A DNA stretch of 64,000 nt, taken from NCBI RefSeq assembly GCF_024582835.1, contig NZ_CP102096.1:930001-994000 (forward strand), written 5' to 3'. The notes under the pieces are model-generated. The model saw only the letters and a list, made by a program, of their open reading frames with translations. It made no database searches and was not told where the DNA came from. This DNA is from Vibrio japonicus. GTDB taxonomy: Bacteria > Pseudomonadota > Gammaproteobacteria > Enterobacterales > Vibrionaceae. Position 1 is the first letter of the stretch; the number at the start of each line of letters is the position of its first letter. The translations under genes and the position numbers were made by a program. This document shows positions 20,317 through 31,541 of this stretch, in pieces.

Positions 20317-21240
20317 ATGAGCAAGTTTGCTATCGTATTTCCAGGTCAAGGTTCTCAAGCTGTCGGTATGCTTGCTGATCTTGGCGAACAATATGAAGTC
20401 GTTAAACAAACTTTCGCGGAAGCTTCTGACGCATTAGGTTACGACCTTTGGGCGCTAGTCCAAGATGGTCCGGCAGAAGATCTAAACCAAACATTCCGTA
20501 CTCAACCAGCTCTGCTTGCATCTTCTGTTGCTATTTGGCGTGTATGGCAAGAGCTAGGCCTAGAACAACCAGCAAACCTTGCAGGTCATAGCTTGGGTGA
20601 ATACTCAGCACTTGTTTGTGCTGGCGTAATTGATTTTAAACAAGCGATCAAATTGGTAGAGCTACGTGGCCGACTAATGCAAGAAGCGGTACCAGCAGGC
20701 ACAGGTGCCATGTACGCAATCATCGGTCTTGATGATGATGCGATTGCAAAAGCGTGTGAAGAAGCAGCGCAGGGTGAAGTTGTTTCACCAGTAAACTTCA
20801 ACTCACCAGGCCAAGTGGTTATCGCGGGTAGCAAAGATGCAGTAGAGCGTGCTGGCGTACTATGTAAAGAAGCAGGCGCAAAACGTGCTCTTCCACTTCC
20901 TGTTTCGGTTCCGTCTCATTGTGCACTAATGAAACCAGCAGCAGACAAGCTAGCTGTTGCACTTGAAGAGATTCAATTCAATGCACCTCAGCTTCCTGTT
21001 ATTAACAACGTTGATGTGGCTGCTGAAACAGATCCTGCAAAAATTAAAGATGCGCTAGTACGTCAGCTATACAGCCCAGTTCGTTGGACTGAGAGCGTTC
21101 AGCTAATGAGCGAGCAAGGCGTTGAAAAACTACTAGAGCTTGGTCCAGGTAAAGTACTCACTGGACTAACAAAACGTATTGTGAAGACACTAAGTGGCGC
21201 AGCAGTGAACGACACTGCATCGCTAGATGCCGCTAAGTAA
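20317..21240 (+). CDS. fabD: Malonyl-CoA:ACP transacylase
   Basis: Transfers malonyl from CoA to ACP. 307 residues from ATG 20317, which has AAAGGAA upstream and gives the family N-terminus SKFAIVFPGQGSQ; the longer frame from 20200 overlaps fabH and crosses the hairpin, so it is rejected. Nucleophile Ser92 in GHSLGEYSAL; catalytic His in VPSHCALM near 201. Strong preference for common codons suggests high expression. Confidence 0.97.
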   Translation: MSKFAIVFPGQGSQAVGMLADLGEQYEVVKQTFAEASDALGYDLWALVQDGPAEDLNQTFRTQPALLASSVAIWRVWQELGLEQPANLAGHSLGEYSALVCAGVIDFKQAIKLVELRGRLMQEAVPAGTGAMYAIIGLDDDAIAKACEEAAQGEVVSPVNFNSPGQVVIAGSKDAVERAGVLCKEAGAKRALPLPVSVPSHCALMKPAADKLAVALEEIQFNAPQLPVINNVDVAAETDPAKIKDALVRQLYSPVRWTESVQLMSEQGVEKLLELGPGKVLTGLTKRIVKTLSGAAVNDTASLDAAK

Positions 21241-21259
21241 ACTCTAAGGAACAATAATC

Positions 21260-21997
21260 ATGATGAATCTAGAAGGCAAAGTTGCCCTAGTTACTGGTGC
21301 AAGCCGCGGTATCGGCCGTGCTATCGCTGAGCTTCTTGTTGAGCGTGGCGCGACAGTAATCGGTACAGCGACATCGGAAGGTGGTGCTGCAGCGATCAGT
21401 GAATACCTAGGTGAGAACGGCAAAGGCCTAGCACTGAACGTAACAGACGTAGAGTCAATCGAAGCGACACTTAAAACTATCAACGATGAGTTTGGTGCTA
21501 TCGATATCCTAGTAAACAACGCAGGTATCACACGCGATAACCTTCTAATGCGTATGAAGGATGACGAATGGAACGATATCATCAACACTAACTTGACGCC
21601 TATCTACCGCATGTCTAAAGCTGTACTTCGCGGCATGATGAAAAAGCGCGCAGGTCGCATCATCAACGTAGGTTCTGTTGTTGGTACTATGGGTAACGCT
21701 GGTCAGGCAAACTACGCTGCAGCAAAAGCGGGTGTGATTGGTTTCACTAAGTCTATGGCTCGTGAAGTTGCGTCTCGTGGTGTTACAGTGAATACTGTTG
21801 CACCAGGTTTCATCGAAACTGACATGACTAAAGCACTAAATGATGACCAACGTGCGGCAACACTAGCAAACGTTCCTGCTGGTCGTCTTGGTGACCCACG
21901 CGAAATTGCTTCGGCTGTTGTGTTCCTAGCTTCTCCAGAAGCGGCATACATTACAGGCGAAACTTTGCATGTAAATGGCGGTATGTACATGGTGTAA
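21260..21997 (+). CDS. fabG: 3-oxoacyl-ACP reductase
   Basis: NADPH-dependent reduction of beta-ketoacyl-ACP. 245 residues (or 244 from the second ATG at 21263; AAGGA at 21245-21249 fits either). SDR fold: cofactor motif GASRGIGRA near 13-21, NNAGITRDN near 86, catalytic Ser in NVGSVVG near 139 and YAAAK (Tyr152, Lys156). 19 bases after fabD. Confidence 0.97.
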   Translation: MMNLEGKVALVTGASRGIGRAIAELLVERGATVIGTATSEGGAAAISEYLGENGKGLALNVTDVESIEATLKTINDEFGAIDILVNNAGITRDNLLMRMKDDEWNDIINTNLTPIYRMSKAVLRGMMKKRAGRIINVGSVVGTMGNAGQANYAAAKAGVIGFTKSMAREVASRGVTVNTVAPGFIETDMTKALNDDQRAATLANVPAGRLGDPREIASAVVFLASPEAAYITGETLHVNGGMYMV

Positions 21998-22303
21998 TTG
22001 GCTGAATAAGCAGAAAAGGTGCACTTTTTCGTGAAGGTGCGCCCAAAAACCTGCATAATTGGTCAGTTCACTCGTAATGTCATCGATCCTACTATGGATT
22101 GTCACTAAAATGTCCTATATTTGGTGATAAATGACATTAACTTGCGCAAGATTTGTGCATGATATAGGTCAAAAATGTATTGAATTTCGGTTAAATTCGC
22201 TAAAATTGTGGTTTGACCAGCAAGGACCCTCTTGCAACTTTCAATAGTTCGAATAAACTACGGAATCATCGCATTAGGCGAAATCTGTAAAGGAAAAGAA
22301 AAA
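21998..22303 (+). other. fabG-acpP intergenic region
   Basis: 306 bases with no credible gene. A 7-bp stem (22018-22024 with 22037-22043) lies just after fabG but lacks a T-run, so it may be an mRNA 3' stabiliser. The rest is AT-rich and probably holds a separate strong acpP promoter; a TTGAAT at about 22178 with TAAAAT downstream at about 22199 is one possible, short-spaced candidate. The longer frame reading into acpP from 22232 is not supported by conservation. Confidence 0.4.
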
Positions 22304-22537
22304 ATGAGCAACATCGAAGAACGCGTAAAGAAAATCATTGTTGAACAACTAGGTGTAGACGAAGCTGAAGTTAAAAACGAAGCTTCATTCGTTGATGATC
22401 TAGGTGCTGATTCTCTAGACACTGTTGAACTAGTAATGGCTCTAGAAGAAGAATTCGACACTGAGATTCCAGACGAAGAAGCTGAGAAGATCACTACTGT
22501 TCAAGCTGCTATCGACTACGTGAACAGCGCTCAGTAA
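22304..22537 (+). CDS. acpP: Acyl carrier protein
   Basis: 77 residues, with the 4'-phosphopantetheine site Ser37 in GADSLDTVE (counting Met). The sequence is nearly that of known Vibrio ACPs and very acidic. ATG 22304 follows AAAGGAAAAG. It sits between its own upstream gap and a strong terminator, so it can be expressed far above its neighbours, as is known for acpP. Confidence 0.98.
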
Positions 22538-22546
22538 TATCTCCCC

Positions 22547-22575
22547 CAGGCGGCCTTCTGGCCGCCTGAGTTTTT
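22547..22575 (+). terminator. acpP terminator
   Basis: Perfect 9-bp GC-rich stem CAGGCGGCC/GGCCGCCTG (22547-22555, 22560-22568), loop TTCT, then five T. It would reduce read-through into fabF. Confidence 0.88.
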
Positions 22576-22625
22576 AAACTCTTCTATCCTTTCATAGAAT
22601 CATTTCAATTCCGGAGAGTAAAATC

Positions 22626-23870
22626 GTGTCCAAGCGTCGTGTTGTTGTCACTGGCATGGGTATGTTGTCACCGGTAGGCAACACTGTAGAATCATCTTGG
22701 AAAGCCCTGCTTGAAGGTCAAAGTGGTATCGTGAATATCGAGCACTTTGATACGGAAAATTTCTCTACTCGCTTTGCAGGCCTCATCAAAGATTTCGATT
22801 GCACAGAGTACATGTCTAAAAAAGATGCCCGTAAAATGGATCTATTTATCCAGTACGGCATTGCAGCTGGTATTCAAGCTTTAGACGACTCTGGTTTACA
22901 AATCACCGAAGAAAACGCAGCTCGTGTCGGTGTAGCGATTGGCTCAGGCATCGGCGGTCTAGACCTTATCGAAACAGGGCATACAGCTCTTGTCGATAAA
23001 GGCCCTCGTAAAGTTAGCCCATTTTTCGTTCCATCTACCATCGTAAACATGGTTGCAGGTAACTTATCTATTATGCGTGGTCTACGCGGTCCAAATATCG
23101 CGATCTCGACGGCGTGTACAACTGGCCTTCACAACATTGGTCACGCAGCTCGTATGATTGCATACGGAGATGCGGAAGCAATGGTTGCAGGCGGTGCTGA
23201 AAAAGCGTCAACGCCACTAGGTATGGCTGGCTTTGGTGCGGCAAAAGCGCTGTCTACACGTAACGATGAACCACAGAAAGCTTCTCGTCCATGGGACAAA
23301 GACCGTGACGGTTTTGTTCTGGGTGATGGCGCGGGCATCATGGTTCTTGAAGAGTATGAGCACGCAAAAGCTCGTGGCGCTAAGATTTATGCTGAAATCG
23401 TTGGTTTCGGTATGTCTGGTGACGCTTACCACATGACTTCACCAAGTGAAGACGGTTCAGGCGGCGCGTTGGCGATGGAAGCTGCGATGCGTGACGCTGG
23501 CATTACTGGTACTCAAGTTGGTTACGTGAATGCTCACGGTACTTCAACACCAGCTGGTGATGTTGCTGAAATTAAAGGCGTACGTCGTGCTCTAGGTGAA
23601 GAAGGTGCGAAACAAGTGAAAGTTTCTTCAACGAAGTCTATGACTGGTCACCTACTAGGTGCAGCAGGTTCTGTTGAAGCAATCATCACTGTATTGTCTC
23701 TTGTTGACCAAATCGTTCCACCAACGATCAACCTAGACAACCGTGACGAAGGTCTTGATGACATCGACCTAGTACCACACACTGCTCAGAAAGTAGATAT
23801 GGAGTATGCAATCTGTAACTCTTTCGGCTTTGGTGGCACGAACGGCTCTCTAGTATTTAAAAAGATCTAA
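22626..23870 (+). CDS. fabF: Beta-ketoacyl-ACP synthase II
   Basis: Elongating condensing enzyme, involved in temperature control of cis-vaccenate content. 414 residues, GTG start at 22626 with GGAGAG 9-14 bases upstream. Catalytic Cys164 in STACTTGLH, His in [11 protein letters not shown] near 304 and His in [11 protein letters not shown] near 341, and the KS signature C-terminus NSFGFGGTN. Confidence 0.97.
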   Translation: MSKRRVVVTGMGMLSPVGNTVESSWKALLEGQSGIVNIEHFDTENFSTRFAGLIKDFDCTEYMSKKDARKMDLFIQYGIAAGIQALDDSGLQITEENAARVGVAIGSGIGGLDLIETGHTALVDKGPRKVSPFFVPSTIVNMVAGNLSIMRGLRGPNIAISTACTTGLHNIGHAARMIAYGDAEAMVAGGAEKASTPLGMAGFGAAKALSTRNDEPQKASRPWDKDRDGFVLGDGAGIMVLEEYEHAKARGAKIYAEIVGFGMSGDAYHMTSPSEDGSGGALAMEAAMRDAGITGTQVGYVNAHGTSTPAGDVAEIKGVRRALGEEGAKQVKVSSTKSMTGHLLGAAGSVEAIITVLSLVDQIVPPTINLDNRDEGLDDIDLVPHTAQKVDMEYAICNSFGFGGTNGSLVFKKI

Positions 23871-23893
23871 AGAGTCACGCAACGAAATATGTT

Positions 23894-23936
23894 AAAACGG
23901 CTTAATGCTTCGGCATTAAGCCGTTTTGTTATTTTA
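23894..23936 (+). terminator. fabF terminator with UUCG loop
   Basis: Perfect 15-bp stem (23894-23908 with 23913-23927) capped by a TTCG tetraloop, then TTTTGTTATTTT. One of the strongest terminators in the window; pabC begins 25 bases after the stem. Confidence 0.9.
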
Positions 23937-23951
23937 CGTGGATATTAAAAA

Positions 23952-24755
23952 GTGTACTGGCTAAATGGACAATTAACCGATTCGGTATCTTTGAGTGACC
24001 GTTCCTTTCATTATGGTGATGGTTGCTTTACAACCATGCTTACTGTAGACGGCAAAATTGAGCACTGGCATAAACATATTGAAAGAATGGAAAGTTGTTT
24101 GTGTGCCCTGGGGATAGAAATACCCGATTGGCAAATGATCGAGATGTGGCTGGCTAAGGCTATAGAAAGCAAAGGAAAAGCGGGCGTTAAGCTTCATATT
24201 AGCCGAGGTGAAGGCGGAAGGGGATATAGCCCTACTCAAGTGACCTCACCCAATGTTACTATTAGCGCCTTTCAATTTCCTGTTCATTATGACCAATGGT
24301 CCCGCGAAGGGATCGAGCTTGGCATTTGTCAGAAAAAGTTGGGAATTAACCCAATGCTGGCTGGCCATAAACATAATAACCGACTCGAACAGGTATTGTT
24401 AAAAGCAGATATTGAGCAGCAAGGATTCAGTGACGGCATTGCGTTAGATTACGACGGTAACGTGGTGGAAACCACGATGGCGAACGTTTTCTGGTGCATT
24501 GACGGAAATCTTTATACGCCAAAACTTTCAAAAGCGGGTGTTGCAGGCGTGATGCGCCGAGTTGTGCTAGAGCGAGCCTCTAACTTAGACCTAAAGGTTT
24601 ATGAAGGGGAGTTTAAGCTCGGAGAGCTGCTTACCGCGGAAGAAGTTTTTGTGACTAACTCGATATTAGGTATCGCGCCAGTTACGGCGATTGGCAAACA
24701 ACGTTATTCAATTGGACAAATAACTAGAAGAATTCAGGAGAACCCCGTCTCGTGA
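23952..24755 (+). CDS. pabC: Aminodeoxychorismate lyase
   Basis: PLP enzyme that releases pyruvate from aminodeoxychorismate to give p-aminobenzoate for folate. 267 residues, fold-type IV. RSFHYGDGCFTTM near 22-34, catalytic Lys in GHKHNNRLEQV near 138, and cofactor-phosphate site TNSILGIAPVT near 240. Start GTG 23952. It ends by overlapping mltG by four bases (GTGA). Confidence 0.92.
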   Translation: MYWLNGQLTDSVSLSDRSFHYGDGCFTTMLTVDGKIEHWHKHIERMESCLCALGIEIPDWQMIEMWLAKAIESKGKAGVKLHISRGEGGRGYSPTQVTSPNVTISAFQFPVHYDQWSREGIELGICQKKLGINPMLAGHKHNNRLEQVLLKADIEQQGFSDGIALDYDGNVVETTMANVFWCIDGNLYTPKLSKAGVAGVMRRVVLERASNLDLKVYEGEFKLGELLTAEEVFVTNSILGIAPVTAIGKQRYSIGQITRRIQENPVS

Positions 24756-25768
24756 TTAAAAAGATCACTTTGTTTCTGCTACTGGCCGCCGTTGCAGCGG
24801 CAGCAGGCTATGTTTATGTTACCAAGCAGGTTGAGCAATACGTCACTCAGCCAGTACAAGTAAAGCAAGAGTACATTTTTACACTAAAATCAGGCACCAG
24901 TTTTAGCCGTGTATTGGCTGAGCTCACTGAGCAAGGGCTTATCAATTCAAGTGAAGTCTCTCAGCTCGTAAGACGGTTTCATCCGGAGTTGACTCAGCTA
25001 AAAGCGGGCACCTATCTGCTCGAGCCTGGCTTGAATCTCTCTCAGGTATTAGAGCTATTCAAATCAGGTAAAGAACACCAGTTTTCAATCACCTTTGTGG
25101 AAGGTTCAACCTTCAAAGAGTGGCGAGAAGCGCTGATTCAAGCATCTCATCTTGAGCATAAAATCACGGGTTTAAGTGAAGCAGATATTGCTAAGCAACT
25201 TGGACTGGAATACGAAAAATTAGAAGGTTTACTGCTTGCGGAAACTTATCACTATACGCTTGGAACATCTGATCTAGATATATTGAAAAGAGCCTCAAGT
25301 AAGCTGCAGCAAATCTTGGATCAACAATGGGAACAGAGACAAGATAAGCTTCCGCTAAAAACGCCATACGAAGCCTTGATTTTGGCCTCTATTATTGAGA
25401 AAGAAACGGCAGTGGAAGAAGAGCGAGAGCGCGTTGCTTCTGTGTTTGTGAATCGACTCAATAAGCGCATGAGGTTACAAACGGATCCAACCGTTATCTA
25501 CGGAATGGGAGACAAATACGATGGTAATATTCGCAAGAAAGACCTACGTACTCCTACGCCGTACAATACCTATGTGATCTCTGGTTTGCCACCGACACCA
25601 ATTGCGATGCCTGGTGAAGCGTCTATCACAGCCGCATTGAACCCAGAAGACAGTACATACTTATACTTTGTCGCAAGTGGCAAAGGCGGACACGTATTTT
25701 CTAAGTCACTCGCTGAACATAACCGAGCAGTACGTGCCTATTTAAAACAGTTAAGAAGTAACAAATGA
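24752..25768 (+). CDS. mltG: Endolytic murein transglycosylase MltG (YceG)
   Basis: Inner-membrane lytic transglycosylase that cuts nascent glycan strands. 338 residues, start GTG 24752 overlapping pabC. One N-terminal membrane anchor ([19 protein letters not shown], 4-22), a LysM-like region, and the YceG domain with the catalytic Glu in [11 protein letters not shown] near 218. The conserved [10 protein letters not shown] and TPYNTYV motifs follow. Its stop overlaps tmk by four bases. Confidence 0.95.
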   Translation: MIKKITLFLLLAAVAAAAGYVYVTKQVEQYVTQPVQVKQEYIFTLKSGTSFSRVLAELTEQGLINSSEVSQLVRRFHPELTQLKAGTYLLEPGLNLSQVLELFKSGKEHQFSITFVEGSTFKEWREALIQASHLEHKITGLSEADIAKQLGLEYEKLEGLLLAETYHYTLGTSDLDILKRASSKLQQILDQQWEQRQDKLPLKTPYEALILASIIEKETAVEEERERVASVFVNRLNKRMRLQTDPTVIYGMGDKYDGNIRKKDLRTPTPYNTYVISGLPPTPIAMPGEASITAALNPEDSTYLYFVASGKGGHVFSKSLAEHNRAVRAYLKQLRSNK

Positions 25769-26394
25769 AACAAGCTAAATTCGTCGTCGTAGAAGGTCTA
25801 GAAGGTGCTGGTAAAAGTACGGCAATCAATGCGGTACTGGACACACTCAAACAAGCGGGTATTGAAGAGATCAAAAACACTCGCGAGCCGGGTGGTACCG
25901 CACTAGCTGAAAAGCTAAGAACCTTAGTAAAGCAAGAGCATGAAGGTGAGCAACTTCACGACATAACCGAGCTTTTGCTCATGTACGCTGCCCGTGTTCA
26001 ATTAGTTGAAAATGTGATTAAGCCTGCACTTAACAGTGGCGTTTGGGTTGTGGGTGATCGTCACGATATGTCTTCTCAGGCTTATCAAGGTGGTGGTCGT
26101 CAAATCGCTAAAGAAACGATGCTGACGTTAAAAGAAACAACGTTGGGTGATTTTAAACCCGATTTGACGCTTTATCTGGACATTGATCCTCGTGTTGGCC
26201 TAGAGCGAGCACGTGGGCGTGGTGAACTCGACAGAATTGAAAAGATGGACATGAGTTTTTTTGATCGAACGAGAGCAAGGTATTTAGAGCTGGCGAATCA
26301 AGACGATAGCGTTATCATCATTAACGCTGATCAGGCGATCGAGCAAGTCGCGGCGGATATAAAATCTGCTCTAGAGTCGTGGTTGGACGTGTAG
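25765..26394 (+). CDS. tmk: Thymidylate kinase
   Basis: Phosphorylates dTMP to dTDP. 209 residues. P-loop [10 protein letters not shown] near 9-18, TREPGGT near 38-44 (DRX/LID-type enzyme), [15 protein letters not shown] near 97. ATG 25765 overlaps the mltG stop. Followed three bases later by holB, conserved with E. coli. Confidence 0.97.
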   Translation: MKQAKFVVVEGLEGAGKSTAINAVLDTLKQAGIEEIKNTREPGGTALAEKLRTLVKQEHEGEQLHDITELLLMYAARVQLVENVIKPALNSGVWVVGDRHDMSSQAYQGGGRQIAKETMLTLKETTLGDFKPDLTLYLDIDPRVGLERARGRGELDRIEKMDMSFFDRTRARYLELANQDDSVIIINADQAIEQVAADIKSALESWLDV

Positions 26395-26396
26395 AG

Positions 26397-27359
26397 ATGG
26401 CTCAGCTTTATCCTTGGTTAGAGGGAGTCTGGAAGGAGTGGCAAGACAGCCTAGAAGCGGATAGGTTTTCCAACGCTTCTATCCTTTCAGTCGAAGATGG
26501 GCTAGGTGCAGAGCGACTCGTTGAACTGTTTTCCCGTGCTGTGATGTGTAGCAATTATACTACAGAGGCATGCGGCTTTTGCCATAGCTGCCAGCTTATG
26601 AGCTCTGGTAGCCACCCAGATTACCATGTGATCAAGCCAGAAAAAGAGGGCAAAGCGATCTCGGTTGATCAGATCCGACATTGTAATCGTCTGGCTCAAG
26701 AATCTTCTCAATTAGCAGGTTTGCGTCTTTTCATCATAGAACCCGCAGAATCAATGAATGAATCAGCGGCTAACGCATTGCTGAAAACACTCGAAGAGCC
26801 TTCTGGTAATTGTCTTTTTTTGCTTGTGACTCATCGCGCTAATTTGCTGTTGCCAACTATTGTCAGCCGTTGTCAGCAATGGGTCGTTTCTAATCCTGAT
26901 TCATCTGTAGTAGCAAGTTGGTTATCTCAGCAAGGTGTTGATGGTATACCGGCTTACGCTTCGCACATCAACAATAACGCCCCATTGAAGACTTTAGACT
27001 TCGTAGAGCAAGGAAATGTTGCAAGTTACCAGAAGCTAGAACATCAATTGCTTGAGATACTCAAAGGGCAGGGAGATGTTCTTAAGCTGGCAAAAGAGTT
27101 GGCTGCAAATCCTCATTGCTACTTACAGTGGGTCTGGTATTTACTGACCGATGCGCAAAAGGTTCATTTTGGCGTAAGTGCACCATTTTTCACGCCCGGT
27201 TCCAGCGCACTCGCACAGTGTCTGAGCTACGATGTACTTTATCAGCAGACAATCAATTTGAGTGCGTTGATTGAACAATTAAGAGAACACCCAGGCCTAA
27301 ATAGTGAACTGTTAGTTCTAGACTGGTTATTTAAATTTAAAGAGGAATCATGTTTGTAG
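26397..27359 (+). CDS. holB: DNA polymerase III delta' subunit
   Basis: Clamp-loader subunit of the replicative polymerase. 320 residues from ATG 26397, which is 2 bases after the tmk stop and gives the usual AQLYPWLEG N-terminus; the GTG at 26379 would extend into tmk. The zinc-binding Cys group is visible (CSNYTTEACGFCHSC, near 48-62), sensor-like EPAESMNESAANALLKTLEEP near 115, and arginine-finger SRCQ near 157. There is no intact Walker A motif, as expected for delta', which does not bind ATP productively. Confidence 0.93.
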   Translation: MAQLYPWLEGVWKEWQDSLEADRFSNASILSVEDGLGAERLVELFSRAVMCSNYTTEACGFCHSCQLMSSGSHPDYHVIKPEKEGKAISVDQIRHCNRLAQESSQLAGLRLFIIEPAESMNESAANALLKTLEEPSGNCLFLLVTHRANLLLPTIVSRCQQWVVSNPDSSVVASWLSQQGVDGIPAYASHINNNAPLKTLDFVEQGNVASYQKLEHQLLEILKGQGDVLKLAKELAANPHCYLQWVWYLLTDAQKVHFGVSAPFFTPGSSALAQCLSYDVLYQQTINLSALIEQLREHPGLNSELLVLDWLFKFKEESCL

Positions 27360-28126
27360 ACTCTCATTGTCATCTGGACAAATTAGATTATCAGGAACTG
27401 CATAGCGGTATAGAAGATGTGATCGCTAAAGCCAAAGCTGCGAATGTGACTGACTTGCTTTCAGTAGGTGTGACGTTGGATTCTTTCCCTGGCATGCTTG
27501 AGATGATTGAACCCTATGAGAATGTTTATGCATCATGTGGAGTACATCCTTTAGACGTAGAAAGTGACTTCTCTTTGGAAAAGCTTCAAGAGTATGCGGC
27601 TCACCACCGAGTTGTCGCTGTTGGAGAGACAGGCTTGGACTACCACTATCAGCCTGAAACCGCTGAGCTACAGAAACTGAGATTTGAGCAGCAAGTTGAT
27701 CTTGCGGTCAACCTAGATAAGCCTCTGATTATCCACACTCGAAATGCAAGGCAAGACACGTTAGACATTCTCAAAAATGGGCATGCTCAGAAGTGTGGCG
27801 GTGTGATCCATTGTTTTACAGAGGACTTACCTTTTGCTGAAGCGGCTATGGATTTAGGCTTTTACATTTCTATTTCTGGCATTGTCACATTCAGGCAAGC
27901 AACGGAATTGAAAGACGTCGTTAAGGCACTCCCGCTGGAACGGTTACTCATTGAGACCGATTCCCCATACCTAGCGCCCGTTCCACATCGTGGTAAGCAG
28001 AACCAACCTGCTTATGTTGTTGAAGTTGCAGCGTATATCGCTCAATTGAAAGGGGTCTCTTTAAATGAGGTTGGAGAAAAAACGAGCGAAAACTTCAGGC
28101 GACTTTTTTTGAAGCATAAAATATAA
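27350..28126 (+). CDS. ycfH: TatD family metal-dependent hydrolase (YcfH)
   Basis: 258 residues, amidohydrolase TIM barrel of the TatD DNase family. Metal ligands: DSHCHLD at the N-terminus (4-10), Glu in VGETGLDYHY near 91, His in IIHTRNA near 127 and VIHCFTE near 153, Asp in ETDSPYLAP near 204. The start overlaps holB by ten bases; ATG 27350 is the only fitting start. Family members have DNase or tRNA-trimming (D-aminoacyl-tRNA or 3' exonuclease) activities; the exact substrate here is unknown. E. coli has the same gene between holB and ptsG. Confidence 0.92.
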   Translation: MFVDSHCHLDKLDYQELHSGIEDVIAKAKAANVTDLLSVGVTLDSFPGMLEMIEPYENVYASCGVHPLDVESDFSLEKLQEYAAHHRVVAVGETGLDYHYQPETAELQKLRFEQQVDLAVNLDKPLIIHTRNARQDTLDILKNGHAQKCGGVIHCFTEDLPFAEAAMDLGFYISISGIVTFRQATELKDVVKALPLERLLIETDSPYLAPVPHRGKQNQPAYVVEVAAYIAQLKGVSLNEVGEKTSENFRRLFLKHKI

Positions 28127-28133
28127 ATAGAGT

Positions 28134-28160
28134 AAAAAAGGGGCGTTTGCTCCTTTTTTA
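28134..28160 (+). terminator. Terminator of the plsX-to-ycfH unit
   Basis: 11-pair stem with one G-T (28134-28144 with 28149-28159), loop GTTT, T-run. It closes the long block ahead of ptsG. Confidence 0.85.
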
Positions 28161-29990
<1,830 letters not shown>

Positions 29991-30010
29991 TCTTTCCATT
30001 CTTGCATTAC

Positions 30011-30035
30011 AAAGGAGGCTTCGGTCTCCTTTTTG
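30011..30035 (+). terminator. ptsG terminator
   Basis: Stem AAAGGAG/CTCCTTT (30011-30017 with 30026-30032) continued by G-T and C-G pairs to a TTCG tetraloop, then a T-run. Confidence 0.88.
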
Positions 30036-30219
30036 TATTTTAAGCTTGCAATAAATACATCGCACAAGAATGAGTATTATAATTTATAGAATGGTCATTT
30101 AATTAGTTGGTAAAGTGTTAGATTTTCGTTGTCCAAACGTTGACTTGTTCCTGACATCCTACCGTAGCGAATATTGCTAGTTTTAAGAGATTAGATTTGC
30201 GTTGTAACAGGAGACTGAA

Positions 30220-30642
30220 ATGAAAAAAATAATCGTGCCTGCAACACTGTGTTCGCTTTTGACTCTGAATTCTTTACCTACTTTAGCGGAAAATACCATG
30301 CCTCAGGGGCTGGATGTGGGTATGGCCTGGGATCAAGGCTTAAGTGCGGTATTGGAATTTGATGATCAATATCGTTTTACTTTAGGTAATGAAGGCGGTG
30401 CGTTTGATTTTCTAATGAAAAAGGGAAGTTTTGATGCCAATACGCCACTCACTTGGTATGTTGGCCTTGGTGGTTGGGTGAACTGGGATGACGACGAGTT
30501 TGGACCACGAGTCCCACTTGGCGTTGATTGGTCGATAGGCCAAGGGTGGAATGTATATGGTCAAGTTCAACCTGAGTTAGATTTGGAATCGAGTCCCGAG
30601 CTACAGATTGGTGCGGCGTTAGGTGTAACATACTCTTTCTAA
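30220..30642 (+). CDS. Small outer-membrane beta-barrel-like protein, unknown function
   Basis: 140 residues. Signal peptide MKKIIVPATLCSLLTLNSLPTLA with an A-x-A-like cleavage site near 23. The mature part alternates polar and aromatic residues (YRFTLGNEGGAFDFLMKK, LTWYVGLGGWVNW, WNVYGQVQPELDLE) and ends in Phe within AALGVTYSF, the signature of BAM-assembled barrels. At about 117 mature residues it is short for a barrel (6 strands or so). ATG 30220 has ACAGGAG upstream. Convergent with the next gene, also a small barrel, across a shared terminator. No function can be assigned. Confidence 0.75.
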   Translation: MKKIIVPATLCSLLTLNSLPTLAENTMPQGLDVGMAWDQGLSAVLEFDDQYRFTLGNEGGAFDFLMKKGSFDANTPLTWYVGLGGWVNWDDDEFGPRVPLGVDWSIGQGWNVYGQVQPELDLESSPELQIGAALGVTYSF

Positions 30643-30653
30643 TTGATGTATCG

Positions 30654-30676
30654 GGCAGCAGTGGCTGCCTTTTTCT
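30654..30676. terminator. Terminator between two convergent barrel genes
   Basis: GGCAGC/GCTGCC stem (30654-30659 with 30664-30669), four-base loop, then five T and more pyrimidines. The T-run serves the upstream plus-strand gene. Confidence 0.75.
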
Positions 30677-30694
30677 TTCTTCTCGAACGTAAAC

Positions 30695-31288
30695 CTAGAA
30701 TCTCAACGTTATCCCAGCATTGGCAGAAAATTGATTCATCCACGATGTATCAAATCGGATAACGCATGATTCTGAACGTTGTGCGGATAACTGACAAACA
30801 CCAGAAGTATCATTGTCTACTACAGTGCCGAGCCACCGAAGTTGAGTGTTGAGTGTGAGTGAATCTGATAGATGATATTCAATACCGCTGAATATAGAAG
30901 CAGAGAACCCCAACTCATCTTTCACCCAATCGGCATCTATGTATGATGCGCCCACGCCAATGCCTAAATATGGCGCGACATTATTACCAAGCGGATAGTA
31001 GATACTGCTTTGGAAGAGTAGGTAATGAAGATCAGCATCGATGTCTAGTTCATCTACCGTTGTGGACTCCGTGTGGTAGAACAATCCAATCCGGCCCGGT
31101 TCAAGGTCAGTTTCGATACTCAGGGCGAACGTGGATTTGGCTTTCAAATCAAAACGATTGTCATTTTGGTCCTCAACACTGCCACCAGAGGTGTATCCGA
31201 TCCATGGGCTAATGGATACCTTCGCTAGTACTGGCGAGTTTATGCTCACTAGAAGAGTCATCAGAACGAATTTCGCTGGATGTTTCAA
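30695..31288 (-). CDS. Outer-membrane beta-barrel protein (OmpA/Opa-type fold), unknown function
   Basis: 197 residues from TTG 31288, chosen because an excellent AGGAGA lies 8 bases upstream and the resulting N-terminus, KHPAKFVLMTLLVSINSPVLA, is a normal signal peptide; the frame is open further upstream to 31342 but with no better start. Mature protein is made of alternating beta strands (ISPWIGYTSGGSVED, FALSIETDLEPGRIGLFYHTE, VAPYLGIGVGASYID, LTLNTQLRWLGTVVD) and ends with GITLRF, a C-terminal Phe signal. About eight strands, like OmpW, OmpX or Opacity proteins. The two Cys near the C-terminal part may form a disulfide in a loop. Confidence 0.78.
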   Translation of the reverse strand: MKHPAKFVLMTLLVSINSPVLAKVSISPWIGYTSGGSVEDQNDNRFDLKAKSTFALSIETDLEPGRIGLFYHTESTTVDELDIDADLHYLLFQSSIYYPLGNNVAPYLGIGVGASYIDADWVKDELGFSASIFSGIEYHLSDSLTLNTQLRWLGTVVDNDTSGVCQLSAQRSESCVIRFDTSWMNQFSANAGITLRF

Positions 31289-31420
31289 TGTGCATCTCCT
31301 AACTTTAATAAGTAGACCTACTAATTGTGATAGTAACGCCATAATTATGTACGGGAAATTGTTATATTCTAAGCATGTTTATTATTGATGTTATTTCTTT
31401 GTTACTTTGTGAGAGGTTGT

Positions 31421-31513
31421 ATGGAATACGATTTTAAATTTGCATTGACGATTGTAGCAGTTGTTTTCACTGCGATTATTGGATTTGGCTTAATTGCAAT
31501 CACATCTGCTTAA
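31421..31513 (+). CDS. YnhF-like 30-residue membrane peptide
   Basis: ATG 31421 to TAA 31513 encodes 30 residues: MEYDFKFALTIVAVVF followed by TAIIGFGLIAITSA. One transmembrane helix with a short charged head. The pattern D-x-KFALT near the start and G-x-GLIA near the end resembles the E. coli small membrane protein YnhF. GAGAGG lies 5-10 bases upstream, supporting translation. It overlaps the longest possible frame of the next gene by 20 bases, which argues that that gene starts later. The identification with YnhF is by pattern only. Confidence 0.6.
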   Translation: MEYDFKFALTIVAVVFTAIIGFGLIAITSA

Positions 31514-31541
31514 GGACATTTACACGACAAATAGCGGTGTC

